A stretch of DNA of 64,000 nucleotides, from assembly GCF_000758665.1 (NCBI RefSeq), contig NZ_CP009285.1, positions 2,046,001 through 2,110,000 on the forward strand, read 5' to 3'. Below, one piece after another: positions 1-8,873 of the stretch. The notes beneath the pieces are model-generated. The model ran no database searches. It saw nothing but the letters and a program-made list of their open reading frames with translations, and had not been told where the DNA came from. Origin of the DNA: Paenibacillus borealis. Lineage in GTDB: Bacteria > Bacillota > Bacilli > Paenibacillales > Paenibacillaceae. Position 1 is the stretch's first letter. Every line of letters starts with the position of its first letter. Both the position numbers and the translations under genes were made by a program.

Positions 1-1
1 T

Positions 2-784
2 GAGCCGCTTCAGGCGACGGAGGAAGGCGGAACTATAGAAATAACGAAAGTGCCCTTAACCCCCGGGCCTGATCTTCCCCAGGCGGAGCCTAGTAAAGAA
101 GAAGAACAGCTCAATACCAAATTTGCGGAGGCCTACAAGGCAGTAGAAGAAATGTTGCTTCCCGAAGAGTTCGCTTCATTCGTACTGAGACAGGAAGGTG
201 GAGGAGGACAACACCGCAGTGGAGTAATCAGCCCTGCGATGACATTTACAGACTATTCCAGCTATTTGACCAAAGCGGAGAAGTATGCAGCTCCAAGATT
301 GATGCAGCCGGATTATATACCGGAAGGTTATGTTTTTGACGAAGCGCGGATTCAGCCCTTATTTACAAATATCGATGAACAGGAACTGCTTGCCTTGACC
401 GGCGGAATAGAGCTTGAGGGCGGCTTCCGGGTGACCTGGAGAAGGGAGCCTGCGGATAACATTACTTTTGATTCCGCTGCATTGGAGTATAAGAATGGTG
501 AAAGTAAGGTGAGAATTAGCGCCAAACGTATGAAGCAGAATACCGGGCCGGTAGAGACTCTGATGTGGACCCAAACCACAAGCGTGGAAAATATTGATAT
601 TAACGGTAAGCAGCTGATTTATCTCGAACCCTCCAATAACGAAGATTTCAAAATAGGATATAAGTTCAGACTTATCTGGGCTGATCCGGAAGCGCGGATG
701 ATCTACGATGTGACTGCCCCTCCTGAGAATACCACAATAACCAAAGATGACATTATCCATATTGCTGCCGGTATGATGAATTAA
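2..784 (+). CDS. Exported/anchored protein with DUF4367-like C-terminus, 5'-partial
   Basis: The frame is open from base 2 to the TAA at 782-784, so the gene enters from the left and 260 residues are visible. A GTG at 50 could start a shorter product, but no Shine-Dalgarno sequence sits before it, so I read the gene as truncated by the window edge. The visible part begins with an acidic, Pro-rich linker. It ends in a beta-rich domain with YIPEGY and a final TKDDIIHIA helix, a pattern like that of DUF4367 domains found in membrane-anchored proteins of Firmicutes. The next gene ends in a similar way (LTKEEMIAVAG), so the two look like paralogues in one operon, 32 bp apart. Function is unknown; the domain assignment is by eye. 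Confidence 0.6.
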   Translation, partial: EPLQATEEGGTIEITKVPLTPGPDLPQAEPSKEEEQLNTKFAEAYKAVEEMLLPEEFASFVLRQEGGGGQHRSGVISPAMTFTDYSSYLTKAEKYAAPRLMQPDYIPEGYVFDEARIQPLFTNIDEQELLALTGGIELEGGFRVTWRREPADNITFDSAALEYKNGESKVRISAKRMKQNTGPVETLMWTQTTSVENIDINGKQLIYLEPSNNEDFKIGYKFRLIWADPEARMIYDVTAPPENTTITKDDIIHIAAGMMN

Positions 785-816
785 ATATTTTGCACATAGA
801 GAAAGGTGGAAACTCA

Positions 817-1674
817 ATGAATTACAGAAAAATGTTCATGGCTGTGACAAGTGCGGCACTATTACTGGGTACAGGGTACGGGGCTTCCGGGGAGGCGTTC
901 GCTGCCCCATACGGGATACAATCCGCAGCAGGCTTGCCTGGCATCCGGACGGACGTTAAATATATAGCGCAGGTCAACGAGGCAGAGGCTAGAGCGAAAG
1001 CAGAGCAGGAGCTGAAGAAATTCAAGAGTCTCCTGGATCAGCAGAAGAAGGCGTTAAGCGGCACTTATCAGCCCGGAGAGATCAGGTATGTGTACATTAA
1101 TGACAAGGAATACCAGGCCAGTCCTATCGGCTCGCCTTATGCGAGTAACTCGTATTCGCTTATGTTCAGAAATTATGATGAATACATCAAGAAGTATGCA
1201 GCAGGGAAGACCGCAATGCGTCTGGAGCTGAAGCAGCTCCCGGATGGCTACAACTTTACTCTGGCAAGAATTGCCCCTTATCAAACATGGTCCGAGCAGA
1301 AGAAGATATTCAACCAGGTGATTGCCGAGGGGAAGGCGTCCGGTAAGAAAATATATGTGAAGAAGCTGCAGGAGAAGCGTATTTCTATAGAGCTGCTCTA
1401 TACTATGGCCGCTCCGGTCAATGGAATAACAGGAGTCCTCGCTATCAGAGCCGAGCCAGCAGAGGCTGCGGGCCAGCCGGTTGAACCGCAGTCGGAGAAG
1501 CTGAAAGTGGGCGGGCAAGAAGTGGTCTATACAGCTAACGACAAGCAGGAGAGCAAGCAGGTTGTATGGATGAATGCAAAGACACGTGTCAATTATACTG
1601 TCCGGGAAGACCGCGGGCACTTGACCAAGGAAGAAATGATAGCTGTGGCCGGACAGGTTATCGACGCATCCTAA
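817..1674 (+). CDS. Secreted DUF4367-like protein
   Basis: This 285-residue protein has a clear signal peptide: basic MNYRK, a hydrophobic stretch to about residue 20, then an Ala-rich cleavage region near residues 25-29 (EAFAAP). The ATG at 817 is chosen over a TTG at 790 because GAAAGGTGG lies at 801-809, just before it. A Lys/Glu-rich helical stretch at about residues 55-80 follows. The C-terminal part (YTANDKQESKQVVWMNAKTRVNYTV, written here in pieces: YTANDK, VVWMNAKTR, NYTV) resembles the end of the upstream partial gene. It is probably cotranscribed with that gene and followed by a terminator. Role unknown; an extracytoplasmic location is likely. Confidence 0.7.
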   Translation: MNYRKMFMAVTSAALLLGTGYGASGEAFAAPYGIQSAAGLPGIRTDVKYIAQVNEAEARAKAEQELKKFKSLLDQQKKALSGTYQPGEIRYVYINDKEYQASPIGSPYASNSYSLMFRNYDEYIKKYAAGKTAMRLELKQLPDGYNFTLARIAPYQTWSEQKKIFNQVIAEGKASGKKIYVKKLQEKRISIELLYTMAAPVNGITGVLAIRAEPAEAAGQPVEPQSEKLKVGGQEVVYTANDKQESKQVVWMNAKTRVNYTVREDRGHLTKEEMIAVAGQVIDAS

Positions 1675-1733
1675 TAACCGTAGATTCTGCTTGCTTGAAA
1701 TCACCCGGTCCGCAGCGTGAAGACCGGCCGTAA

Positions 1734-1792
1734 AGCACCTTCGAAATTGGCCTCTATCTATAGATAGGGGGCAGCCTTGGAGGTGTTTTTGT
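1734..1792 (+). terminator. Rho-independent terminator after the DUF4367-like pair
   Basis: Outer arms AGCACCT (1734-1740) and AGGTGTTTTT (1781-1790) enclose an inner inverted repeat centred on CTATCTATAGATAG (1754-1767). A run of Ts follows. It ends the operon that includes the two paralogues. Confidence 0.7.
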
Positions 1793-1865
1793 GTGCACGC
1801 AGACTTCATTTCCGGGAGATTTTATAATAAATCGTGCATTGCTCTTATATGAACTTCATTTCCTA

Positions 1866-1882
1866 ATTGTTACTATAACAAT
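1866..1882. promoter_or_regulatory. Perfect 7-3-7 palindrome before the sugar-binding protein gene
   Basis: ATTGTTACTATAACAAT has two perfect 7-base arms around CTA. It lies 38 bp before the ATG of the solute-binding protein, where an operator or transcription-start overlap would sit. The YesN-type response regulator encoded downstream is the obvious candidate ligand, but this is inference. Confidence 0.35.
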
Positions 1883-1920
1883 GTAGTAAGAGAATACAGA
1901 TTTATACAGGAGGGTTAAAG

Positions 1921-3258
1921 ATGTTGAAATGGAAGCGTTCTCTTTCGGTGTTGGCCATGACAGCTATATTGGGTACACTGGCTGCCTGCGGCGGCGGAGG
2001 GAATGGAGCAAACAATGCTGGAGCTGCTACTGCGGCACCTGCCAGTACTGATGCTGCGGCAACTACAGCTCCTAGCAGCGGTGAACCTGTCAAACTCCGG
2101 ATTATGTGGTGGGGCTCCCAGCCGCGTCATGAGGCAACGCTGGCAGCGCTGGACTTGTACACGAAGAATAATCCGAATGTAACGTTTGAGCCGGAGTATT
2201 CCGGGATGGACGGATATCTGGACAAATTATCTACCCAGGCTGCAGCCAATAACGCTCCCGATATTGTGCAGCTGGACCCGGGCTGGATGCCGGACTGGAT
2301 GGCCCGCAAACAACTCACTGAATTGGCGCCTGAGGTGGATGTCAGCAAATTCGATGAGAAGCTGCTGGCCGGCGGCCAGCTGGACGGCAAACAGTATGCT
2401 GTTCCGCTGGGCTCGGTAGCCTTCGGTATGGTTTATGATAAAGCCGCCATGGATAAGCTGGGCATTGCCAATCCGGCCAACGGCTGGACCTGGGATGATT
2501 TCTTCGCATTAGCCAAGGAATCCCAAGCAAAGCTGCCGGACGGCCAGTATTTCACCCTGGACTATGCGGGGAACTATTTCATGTATTCGGCTTACCAATA
2601 CGCCAGAGGGAAAGGGCAGGTTATCACGGATGACGGTCATTTCAATGTGGATGAAGCCACGTACCTGGAATGGACCCGGAAATTTGAGGAGCTGCGTACA
2701 GAAGGCCTGGTTCCTCCGGCGGATGTGAATGCCTCCGATAAGGAGAATGATCCGCAAATGGACCTGCTGGCAGCAGGCAAAGTCCTGTTCCGGTACAGCT
2801 TCTCCAACAATCTGGGAACCTGGGACAGTATTAAACCTGGGGCTTACGCCCTTGTAACAATGCCGCGTGCCGAAGAAGCCGGAGGCTGGCTGAAGCCGTC
2901 GATGTTCCTGGCCGTTTCCAAGAATTCCAAGCATGCGGAAGAAGCCAAGAAATTCATCAACTGGTTCGTGAATGATCCGGAAGCGGCCCAAGTTACCCAA
3001 ACCTTCCGCGGCCTCCCTGCCAATAAGGATAATGCCGCCCTTCTGGAAGCAAACATGAGCGAACTGGATAAAATAGGGTTAGGCCTTCTGCGTGCTACGG
3101 AGCCGGATGGCCAGACCTGGTCGGCCGGGGCCGGAGGCTGGACGAACTTCGTGGATAAAGACTGGGTGCTTGTCCGTGACCAGCTCAGCTTCGGGAAATC
3201 CACGCCGGAAGAAGCCTATAAGCAGCTTAAGGAAGCAGCGCAATCCTACGAGAAATAG
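1921..3258 (+). CDS. Sugar ABC transporter substrate-binding lipoprotein (family 1)
   Basis: This 445-residue extracellular binding protein would be tethered to the membrane and deliver a sugar to the permeases encoded next to it. A lipoprotein signal peptide is visible: MLKWKRS, hydrophobic core, lipobox LAAC at residues 20-23, followed by Gly- and Ala/Thr-rich linker. The mature part begins VKLRIMWWGSQPRHEATLAAL, matching the MalE/UgpB-like start, and contains the typical DIVQLDPGWMPDW and YNNPL-equivalent hinge regions. The ribosome-binding site CAGGAGGG is at about 1909-1916. It is separated from the permease genes by a terminator hairpin, which would let binding protein exceed permease. 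The substrate cannot be read from sequence; the dehydrogenases further down suggest a polyol or sugar. Confidence 0.9.
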   Translation: MLKWKRSLSVLAMTAILGTLAACGGGGNGANNAGAATAAPASTDAAATTAPSSGEPVKLRIMWWGSQPRHEATLAALDLYTKNNPNVTFEPEYSGMDGYLDKLSTQAAANNAPDIVQLDPGWMPDWMARKQLTELAPEVDVSKFDEKLLAGGQLDGKQYAVPLGSVAFGMVYDKAAMDKLGIANPANGWTWDDFFALAKESQAKLPDGQYFTLDYAGNYFMYSAYQYARGKGQVITDDGHFNVDEATYLEWTRKFEELRTEGLVPPADVNASDKENDPQMDLLAAGKVLFRYSFSNNLGTWDSIKPGAYALVTMPRAEEAGGWLKPSMFLAVSKNSKHAEEAKKFINWFVNDPEAAQVTQTFRGLPANKDNAALLEANMSELDKIGLGLLRATEPDGQTWSAGAGGWTNFVDKDWVLVRDQLSFGKSTPEEAYKQLKEAAQSYEK

Positions 3259-3306
3259 AAGGATAATTTGTAGTGTAAATCTTATAAATACTTATATTTG
3301 AATGCC

Positions 3307-3340
3307 AAAGCCCGGGACAGCCATGTTCCGGGCTTTATTC
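3307..3340 (+). terminator. Hairpin/terminator between binding protein and permease genes
   Basis: AAAGCCCGGGAC (3307-3318) pairs with GTTCCGGGCTTT (3325-3336), followed by ATTC. The stem is strong but the T run is short, so partial read-through into the permease genes is plausible. Confidence 0.75.
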
Positions 3341-3465
3341 AGAACTATTTTGCTCCTGAATTTATCGTTATATTTTGAAAGAATTCGAGCATTCCCCTCA
3401 TTTAGCCGGGTGTGGGCCAATTATATACTTGAGTTATCCAAATTGACCACAAGAGGTGACCACAG

Positions 3466-4428
3466 ATGAACCGTTCCACAACGACTTTAGCCGAAGCCGC
3501 TCCATTGCCGAGAAAAAGCTCTTACTTTCGCAGCAGATGGAACGCTCCGCTTGCGGGCTATTTGTTTATTGCGCCCTGGCTGATCGGGTTTCTGGCGCTG
3601 ACGGCGTATCCGTTATTCTTATCGCTGTACTATTCGTTTACCGACTACACTTTGATGCAGCCGATGCAATGGATCGGGTCCCGCAATTATGAGCGGATCT
3701 TTACGGCAGACCCGAAATTTATTCAATCTGCCAAAGTAACCGTCATGTATGTGCTTGCATCCGTGCCCCTGAAGCTGGCAGCCGCACTATTCGTTGCCAT
3801 GATTCTCAGCAAAGCGGTGAGAGGAATTAGTGCTTACCGTACGGCGATCTATTTCCCTTCGCTGATCGGGGGCAGCATCGGGGTCTCCCTGCTCTGGCGC
3901 AACATCTTCGGGGTAGAGGGGATTTTTAACAAGCTGATTGCTGTCTTTGGCATAGAAGGGAAAAGCTGGATTACCAGTCCGGACACCGCTCTTGGCACAC
4001 TGATTCTCCTGACCGTCTGGCAATTCGGCTCCACCATGGTAATCTTTTTGGCAGGACTGAAGCAGATCCCGAATGATCTCTACGAGGCGTCTTCGGTTGA
4101 CGGGGCCGGCAAGAGAACGCAATTCTTCAGAATCACCCTGCCGATGCTGTCGCCGATCCTCTACTTCAACCTGATCATGGCCGTCATTGGCGCCTTCCAG
4201 ATGTTCACTTCGGCTTTTGTGATTACGAACGGAGGGCCGATGAACTCCACCTATGTCTATGCAATGTATCTGTATGAGAGGGCCTTCAGCCGTTACGAGC
4301 TGGGTTACGCTTCCGCACTGGCCTGGATTATGCTGGTCGCCATCGTTGCTGCAACGGTCGTGATCTCCTATACCTCGAAGTATTGGGTATTCTATGAAAC
4401 AGACACTGGAGGGAAACAACGTAAATGA
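3466..4428 (+). CDS. Sugar ABC transporter permease, MalF-like
   Basis: This 320-residue inner-membrane protein has six predicted membrane segments: the first begins around LAGYLFIAPWLIGFLAL and the last ends in ATVVISYTSKYW. The conserved permease EAA loop is visible as YEASSVDGAGKRTQFFRITLP, near residues 207-227, the site that contacts the ATPase subunit. The start at 3466 has AAGAGGTGACC before it. Its stop overlaps the next permease start by 4 bases (ATGA), so the two are translationally coupled. No ATPase gene is in the cluster, so a shared MsmX/UgpC-type ATPase encoded elsewhere is expected, as is common for Firmicute CUT1 systems. Confidence 0.92.
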   Translation: MNRSTTTLAEAAPLPRKSSYFRSRWNAPLAGYLFIAPWLIGFLALTAYPLFLSLYYSFTDYTLMQPMQWIGSRNYERIFTADPKFIQSAKVTVMYVLASVPLKLAAALFVAMILSKAVRGISAYRTAIYFPSLIGGSIGVSLLWRNIFGVEGIFNKLIAVFGIEGKSWITSPDTALGTLILLTVWQFGSTMVIFLAGLKQIPNDLYEASSVDGAGKRTQFFRITLPMLSPILYFNLIMAVIGAFQMFTSAFVITNGGPMNSTYVYAMYLYERAFSRYELGYASALAWIMLVAIVAATVVISYTSKYWVFYETDTGGKQRK

Positions 4429-5270
4429 CCATTCTGAAATGGAAGCCGGCAATCCGTCATCTGTTCATGATTCTCTTCAGCTTCGTCATGGTCTATCCGA
4501 TTGTCTGGTGGATTGGAGCATCGCTGAAAGACAGCACCGAGCTTAGCTCACCCGGAATCTTCCCGGCGGTCCAGCACTGGGACAACTTCACCAAGGGCTG
4601 GAATTCGGTTCCCGGCCATACTTTTACAGATTTCTATCTCAATACCTTCGGGCTTGAAATTGCTGTAATTATCGCAACCCTGTTATCCTGCACACTGGTT
4701 GCCTTTGGTTTCGCGAGACTGGATTTTCCGCTGAAGAATTTCTGGTTCTCGATTCTGATGCTGACCCTGATGATGCCCGGGCAGGTGCTGATTATCCCGC
4801 AATATGCTTTATTTTATCAGCTGGGCTGGGTCAATACGTATTTGCCGTTTATCATTCCCCATCTGCTGGCGGGCGGGGCGGGCGGGAGCTTCTTCGTCTT
4901 CCTGTTGATTCAGTTCATCCGCGGGGTTCCAAGAGAGCTTGACGAATCGGCCAAAATCGACGGATGCTCCTGGTTCGGCATCTTCTGGAGAGTCGTTATG
5001 CCGCTGGCTTTCCCGGCGATCGTTACGGTAACCATCTTCTGCTTCCTGTGGAACTGGGATGATTTCCTGGGCCATCTCCTGTACATCAACACGGTGGATA
5101 AATATACGGTCGGCCTTGCGCTGCGCATGATCAACGATTCCCAGTCTGCGGCGGAGTGGGGTCAGCTGCTTGCCATGTCGCTTGTATCCATTCTTCCGGC
5201 TACGCTCGTCTTCATGTTCCTGCAGAAGTATTTCGTAGACGGGATTGCGACAACAGGTATAAAGGGATAA
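4425..5270 (+). CDS. Sugar ABC transporter permease, MalG-like
   Basis: This 281-residue protein is the second channel subunit of the importer. It starts inside the stop of the preceding permease gene. Six membrane segments are apparent, starting with LFMILFSFVMVYPIVWWIGASLK. The EAA loop reads DESAKIDGCSWFGIFWRVVMP at about residues 175-195, with Asp-Glu-Ser replacing the usual Glu-Ala-Ala. The C-terminus FVDGIATTGIKG is typical of MalG-like subunits. A strong terminator follows, so the transport genes form their own unit ahead of the sensor kinase. Confidence 0.92.
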   Translation: MTILKWKPAIRHLFMILFSFVMVYPIVWWIGASLKDSTELSSPGIFPAVQHWDNFTKGWNSVPGHTFTDFYLNTFGLEIAVIIATLLSCTLVAFGFARLDFPLKNFWFSILMLTLMMPGQVLIIPQYALFYQLGWVNTYLPFIIPHLLAGGAGGSFFVFLLIQFIRGVPRELDESAKIDGCSWFGIFWRVVMPLAFPAIVTVTIFCFLWNWDDFLGHLLYINTVDKYTVGLALRMINDSQSAAEWGQLLAMSLVSILPATLVFMFLQKYFVDGIATTGIKG

Positions 5271-5294
5271 GATGTAAAAAAACATCCGTCACAT

Positions 5295-5338
5295 AACGGT
5301 AAAGCGCCCGAGCCTTATTCGCAGCTTTACCGTTTCTT
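5295..5338 (+). terminator. Terminator after the permease genes
   Basis: AACGGTAAAGC (5295-5305) pairs perfectly with GCTTTACCGTT (5324-5334), followed by TCTTTC. It separates the importer genes from the kinase gene. Confidence 0.8.
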
Positions 5339-5371
5339 TCGTGTGAACCGGAAGTGAAGGAAGGTAAGGAC

Positions 5372-7126
5372 TTGACCAATCCTTTTAAAAAATTCAGAAT
5401 CGACCGGCTATTCTTCCATAGCTTCGCTATCGTCCTCATTCTGGTGATCGCGGTTACGGCATGGACAAGCTACAGCAATTCATCCAAAGCCCTCGTGCAG
5501 ACGACCTCCCATTACCAGCAGCGGCTGCTGGACGAACTGAATAATGAAATCACAACACGGCTGGATATGATTGAGCAGATTTCACTGTCCAGCTCAAGGG
5601 ATAACGAACTGACCACTTTTCTCCGGAACAGGCAGGATGATTTCGAGCGGTACCGCAGGCGTGTGAGTGTAGAAAGTGCGCTCGCCAATCTGACCTATGC
5701 GATTCCTTTAATTCAAGGGATTGATCTGTATATGAATGAACCTATGCCGAGTGAGAGTCAAAGCTACATCCAGTTCCGGAATATTGTTGATCTGGATAAG
5801 CAGGAATGGTCCAAGCGTCTGTTGAAAAGCGATTTCGCCTGGTCCGGGGAATATACCATTCCCAGCTTTCAAGGGGAGGTCCCGGTGCTTAGCTTCGCCC
5901 GGAAAATCATGTATGAGAATGACTATCTGGGCGTGCTCGTCGTCCATATTAAAGCCAAGGAAATCCGGCAGCTGCTGACCGGCAATTCCTCCGGGTCGAA
6001 CCGCATCATGGCCGACAGCGAAGGGAAGCAGATTCTGAGGATCGGGGAGACGCTCGAACAGAACGAGTGGTCTAAGTGGATCGATCTCAAGAGTAAGAAG
6101 TCGGGGTATGTGCATATTCCGGGCAAAGCAGGTTCCGGCAACACTCTGCTGGTCTATTCCCGAATGGATAACTCCATCTGGACGCTGATCGAATTCACCT
6201 CATGGAAGCAGATTACGGCAAGCAGTCTGAAGCTGGCGGAGTGGATTGGCCTGATTGGTATCGCAGCGATCCTGCTGGTGCTGCTGCTGACACACTATCT
6301 GAGCAAGCAGTTTACCAAACCTATCAAGCAGCTTGTAAGCGCTATGAAGATGTACTCTGTTGGAGGGCATAAAGAGGAGCTGCCCACAGATTATGAGAAT
6401 GAATTCGGTTATTTGTTCTCCGGCTACCGCAAGCAGAACGAGCGCATTGAGGAGCTGTACCTCTCGCTGGAACGGCGTTATGAGCAGCAGCGGAAAGCTG
6501 AGATTGAGGCGCTGCAGGCGAATATCAATCCCCATTTTCTCTATAATATGCTGGACCAGCTCAACTGGATGGCGATTGATGCCGGGCAGGAAGAGCTCAG
6601 CCGGATTCTGGAGCTGATGGGACAGATGTTCCGGATCGGCTTATCCAACGGGGCCAGCTTCATTAAGATCTCTGAAGAGCTGCTGCACATCCGGTGTTAT
6701 CTCGAAATCCAGCAGCTCCGCTGGGGAACCGGACTGGAATACCGGATTGAGGCTGCTCCGGAGGTTCAGGATTTATTCCTCCCGAAGCTAACCCTGCAGC
6801 CGTTCGTGGAGAATTCAATCGTACATGGATTTAATAAGCAGAGCAGCGGCATTGTTTCTATTTATATAGGCAGAGCAGCAGAGGCGCTGCTGATTAGTAT
6901 TGATGATAACGGATCGGGCTTGAAGCAGCCGGAAGCGCGGCCGCGTAAACGTCACACCGGCGGCTACGGCATTCGCAATGTGCGGGAGAGAATTGCCGGA
7001 TATTTCGGAAGTGACTATGGGGTTACGCTGAGGGAACGGGAAGAAGGCGGCACCAGAGTAGAGGTTATTCTGCCTCTGCTTACAGAGGCTCCGGCACAGA
7101 AGCTAAGCGTGCTTAGAAAGAGCTAG
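5372..7126 (+). CDS. YesM-type sensor histidine kinase
   Basis: This 584-residue membrane kinase probably senses the sugar or its binding protein and phosphorylates the regulator encoded next. A first membrane segment (FAIVLILVIAVTAW) is near residues 17-32, an extracytoplasmic Cache-like domain runs to about 280, and a second segment (IGLIGIAAILLVLLLTHYL) is near 290-310, then a HAMP linker. The His_kinase motif NPHFLYN places the phospho-acceptor at His388. The ATP-binding part shows QPFVENSIVHG, DDNGSGL and GGYGIRNVRERI. I chose the TTG at 5372, since AAGGAAGG at 5357-5364 is correctly spaced for it; a GTG at 5354 would add six residues. It is a class-typical partner of AraC-type response regulators. 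Confidence 0.9.
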   Translation: MTNPFKKFRIDRLFFHSFAIVLILVIAVTAWTSYSNSSKALVQTTSHYQQRLLDELNNEITTRLDMIEQISLSSSRDNELTTFLRNRQDDFERYRRRVSVESALANLTYAIPLIQGIDLYMNEPMPSESQSYIQFRNIVDLDKQEWSKRLLKSDFAWSGEYTIPSFQGEVPVLSFARKIMYENDYLGVLVVHIKAKEIRQLLTGNSSGSNRIMADSEGKQILRIGETLEQNEWSKWIDLKSKKSGYVHIPGKAGSGNTLLVYSRMDNSIWTLIEFTSWKQITASSLKLAEWIGLIGIAAILLVLLLTHYLSKQFTKPIKQLVSAMKMYSVGGHKEELPTDYENEFGYLFSGYRKQNERIEELYLSLERRYEQQRKAEIEALQANINPHFLYNMLDQLNWMAIDAGQEELSRILELMGQMFRIGLSNGASFIKISEELLHIRCYLEIQQLRWGTGLEYRIEAAPEVQDLFLPKLTLQPFVENSIVHGFNKQSSGIVSIYIGRAAEALLISIDDNGSGLKQPEARPRKRHTGGYGIRNVRERIAGYFGSDYGVTLREREEGGTRVEVILPLLTEAPAQKLSVLRKS

Positions 7127-7140
7127 TGGAATACACAAGC

Positions 7141-7154
7141 GGTAAGCGCTTCCC
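7141..7154. promoter_or_regulatory. Candidate cre (CcpA) site between kinase and regulator genes
   Basis: GGTAAGCGCTTCCC matches the Bacillus cre consensus TGWAARCGYTWNCW at 12 of 14 positions. It lies 69 bp before the regulator start codon. The location fits catabolite control of the regulator gene but the match is short and unproven. Confidence 0.3.
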
Positions 7155-7222
7155 CCGCCGTGCAGGGGCAGATATTGTTGCAGCGGACAGCGACAGCAAG
7201 GAAGCTTAAGGAGGTAGAGAAG

Positions 7223-8827
7223 ATGTGGAAAATCGCTATTATTGACGATGAGCGCCAGGTCCTTCAGGGGATGAAGCGGGCGATTCCATGGGATGAACTG
7301 GATGCAGAATGGGCCGGGGAAGCCCATAACGGGGAGGATGGGCTGGAGATTATCCGTGCAACCCGTCCGGATATAGTGATCACCGATATCTATATGCCGG
7401 TGATGAGCGGCCTGGAGATGATGGAGCATTTAAGGAAGGAAGGGTTCAAGGGCAAAATTATTATTTTGAGCGGATATTCAGACTTTGAGCATGCCAGACA
7501 GGCACTCAGGCTTCAAGTAAGTGACTATGTCTCCAAGCCGATCAGCCTGCCGACACTTAGAACGATACTGGGCAAGGTCATTGAGGAGCTTATCCAAGAG
7601 GAGGAGAAGCGGATCAGACAGGGGGAGCTGGAGCTGAAGATGCTGCTATACGAGCCCTTTGTCGAGAAAGAATGGATTCGTGCCGCAGCAGTTGGAACCC
7701 TGGACCATTCATACCGGAGCAATACTCATCTGCCGCCTTCTTATCAGTATTGGCTGGAACGCAAGCATGCCACCATCGGAATTGAGCTGATCCGCGATGA
7801 CCGGGCAAGTTCCTTCTCGGTCTCCGACTGGAATCTGTTTCGCTTCGCGGTCAGCAACATTGCCTGTGAGGTTACGCGCAAGCGCTTCACGGACATGGAA
7901 TATACGGAGCTGGGCAGCAATAGGGCATTATTGATCATTCATCCCTGGGAAGAATGTGCGGAGCAGCTGGAAGAGCTTGGAACCCGGCTGATCGACAGCA
8001 TCAGCTCATACCTGAGGCTGGTGATACGCATCGGAATCGGGAGCCTGAAGGATACGTGGATGAAGATCCCCGAATCGACGGAAGAGGCCTTTCGCGCGAT
8101 GGATCAGGGGGCTTTGCGGATGAATCCGGCTTATGAAGTGTATCGATACCGGGAGAGCAGCAGCAGCGGACAGGAGAAGGGGGCCCTATTCCCGGTCAAG
8201 TTCTCCTACAAGCTGGCCGCCGCGATGAAGGCTACACAGGAGGCTGAAGCGCAGCAGCTTGTATTCGAATATGTGACAGAGCTGCAGAAGCAGCAAGGGG
8301 TCTCCGCCAGCTACGTCCAGATGCTTGGCAGTGAGCTGTGGGGAATCATCACCTACTCGCTGTATGAATCCGGGCTGGTACTTGATGATCTGTTCACCAA
8401 TGACCAGATTGCCAAAGAGATCGGCAATCTGGCAGTGCCCGACCAGCTGGCAGGCTGGCTGTCGGCCAAAATAACCGCGATCTGCGCCAGCCGGCAATGG
8501 AAAGGCAGCAGCAAACACAGGCAGGTAGTTGACTTCATGACCAGCTACATTCATGAACACTATGCGGAAGAGCTTACGCTGGCTGATCTGTCAGACAAGG
8601 TGTATATCTCACGGAATCATCTGTCGATTATATTCAAGAATATTACCGGCGAAACCTTCAACAATTACCTGACCCGGGTGCGGATTGAGAAAGCAAGGGA
8701 GCTGTTACTGGAACGGAATATGCTGGTCTACGAAGTGGCGGAACGGGTCGGCTACAAAAACATCCCTTACTTCAGCACACTGTTCAAGAAAATTACCGGC
8801 ATGAACCCTACAGAGCTGATCAACTGA
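7223..8827 (+). CDS. YesN-type response regulator with AraC DNA-binding domain
   Basis: This 534-residue cytoplasmic regulator starts at the ATG at 7223, preceded by AAGGAGGTAGAGA; an upstream in-frame extension lacks such a site. The receiver domain (residues 1-120) carries the acidic pair DDE near residue 10, the phospho-acceptor Asp55 in ITDIYMP, and Lys in SKPI. A long central region follows. Residues about 430-534 are a double helix-turn-helix of AraC/XylS type (LTLADLSDKVYISRNHLSII and the GYKNIPYFSTLFKKITGMNP signature, each given in part). With the kinase upstream it forms a standard sugar-sensing pair, likely activating the ABC importer genes and perhaps the two oxidoreductases downstream. 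Confidence 0.93.
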   Translation: MWKIAIIDDERQVLQGMKRAIPWDELDAEWAGEAHNGEDGLEIIRATRPDIVITDIYMPVMSGLEMMEHLRKEGFKGKIIILSGYSDFEHARQALRLQVSDYVSKPISLPTLRTILGKVIEELIQEEEKRIRQGELELKMLLYEPFVEKEWIRAAAVGTLDHSYRSNTHLPPSYQYWLERKHATIGIELIRDDRASSFSVSDWNLFRFAVSNIACEVTRKRFTDMEYTELGSNRALLIIHPWEECAEQLEELGTRLIDSISSYLRLVIRIGIGSLKDTWMKIPESTEEAFRAMDQGALRMNPAYEVYRYRESSSSGQEKGALFPVKFSYKLAAAMKATQEAEAQQLVFEYVTELQKQQGVSASYVQMLGSELWGIITYSLYESGLVLDDLFTNDQIAKEIGNLAVPDQLAGWLSAKITAICASRQWKGSSKHRQVVDFMTSYIHEHYAEELTLADLSDKVYISRNHLSIIFKNITGETFNNYLTRVRIEKARELLLERNMLVYEVAERVGYKNIPYFSTLFKKITGMNPTELIN

Positions 8828-8873
8828 ATAAAGAGTGAAAATAACATTCAGAAATTCGGGAGCGTGAGAGATT

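Noticed and set aside
1054..1809. 251-codon minus-strand frame over the second exported-protein gene
   Set aside because: It runs through the terminator and is antisense to a gene with signal peptide and good start.
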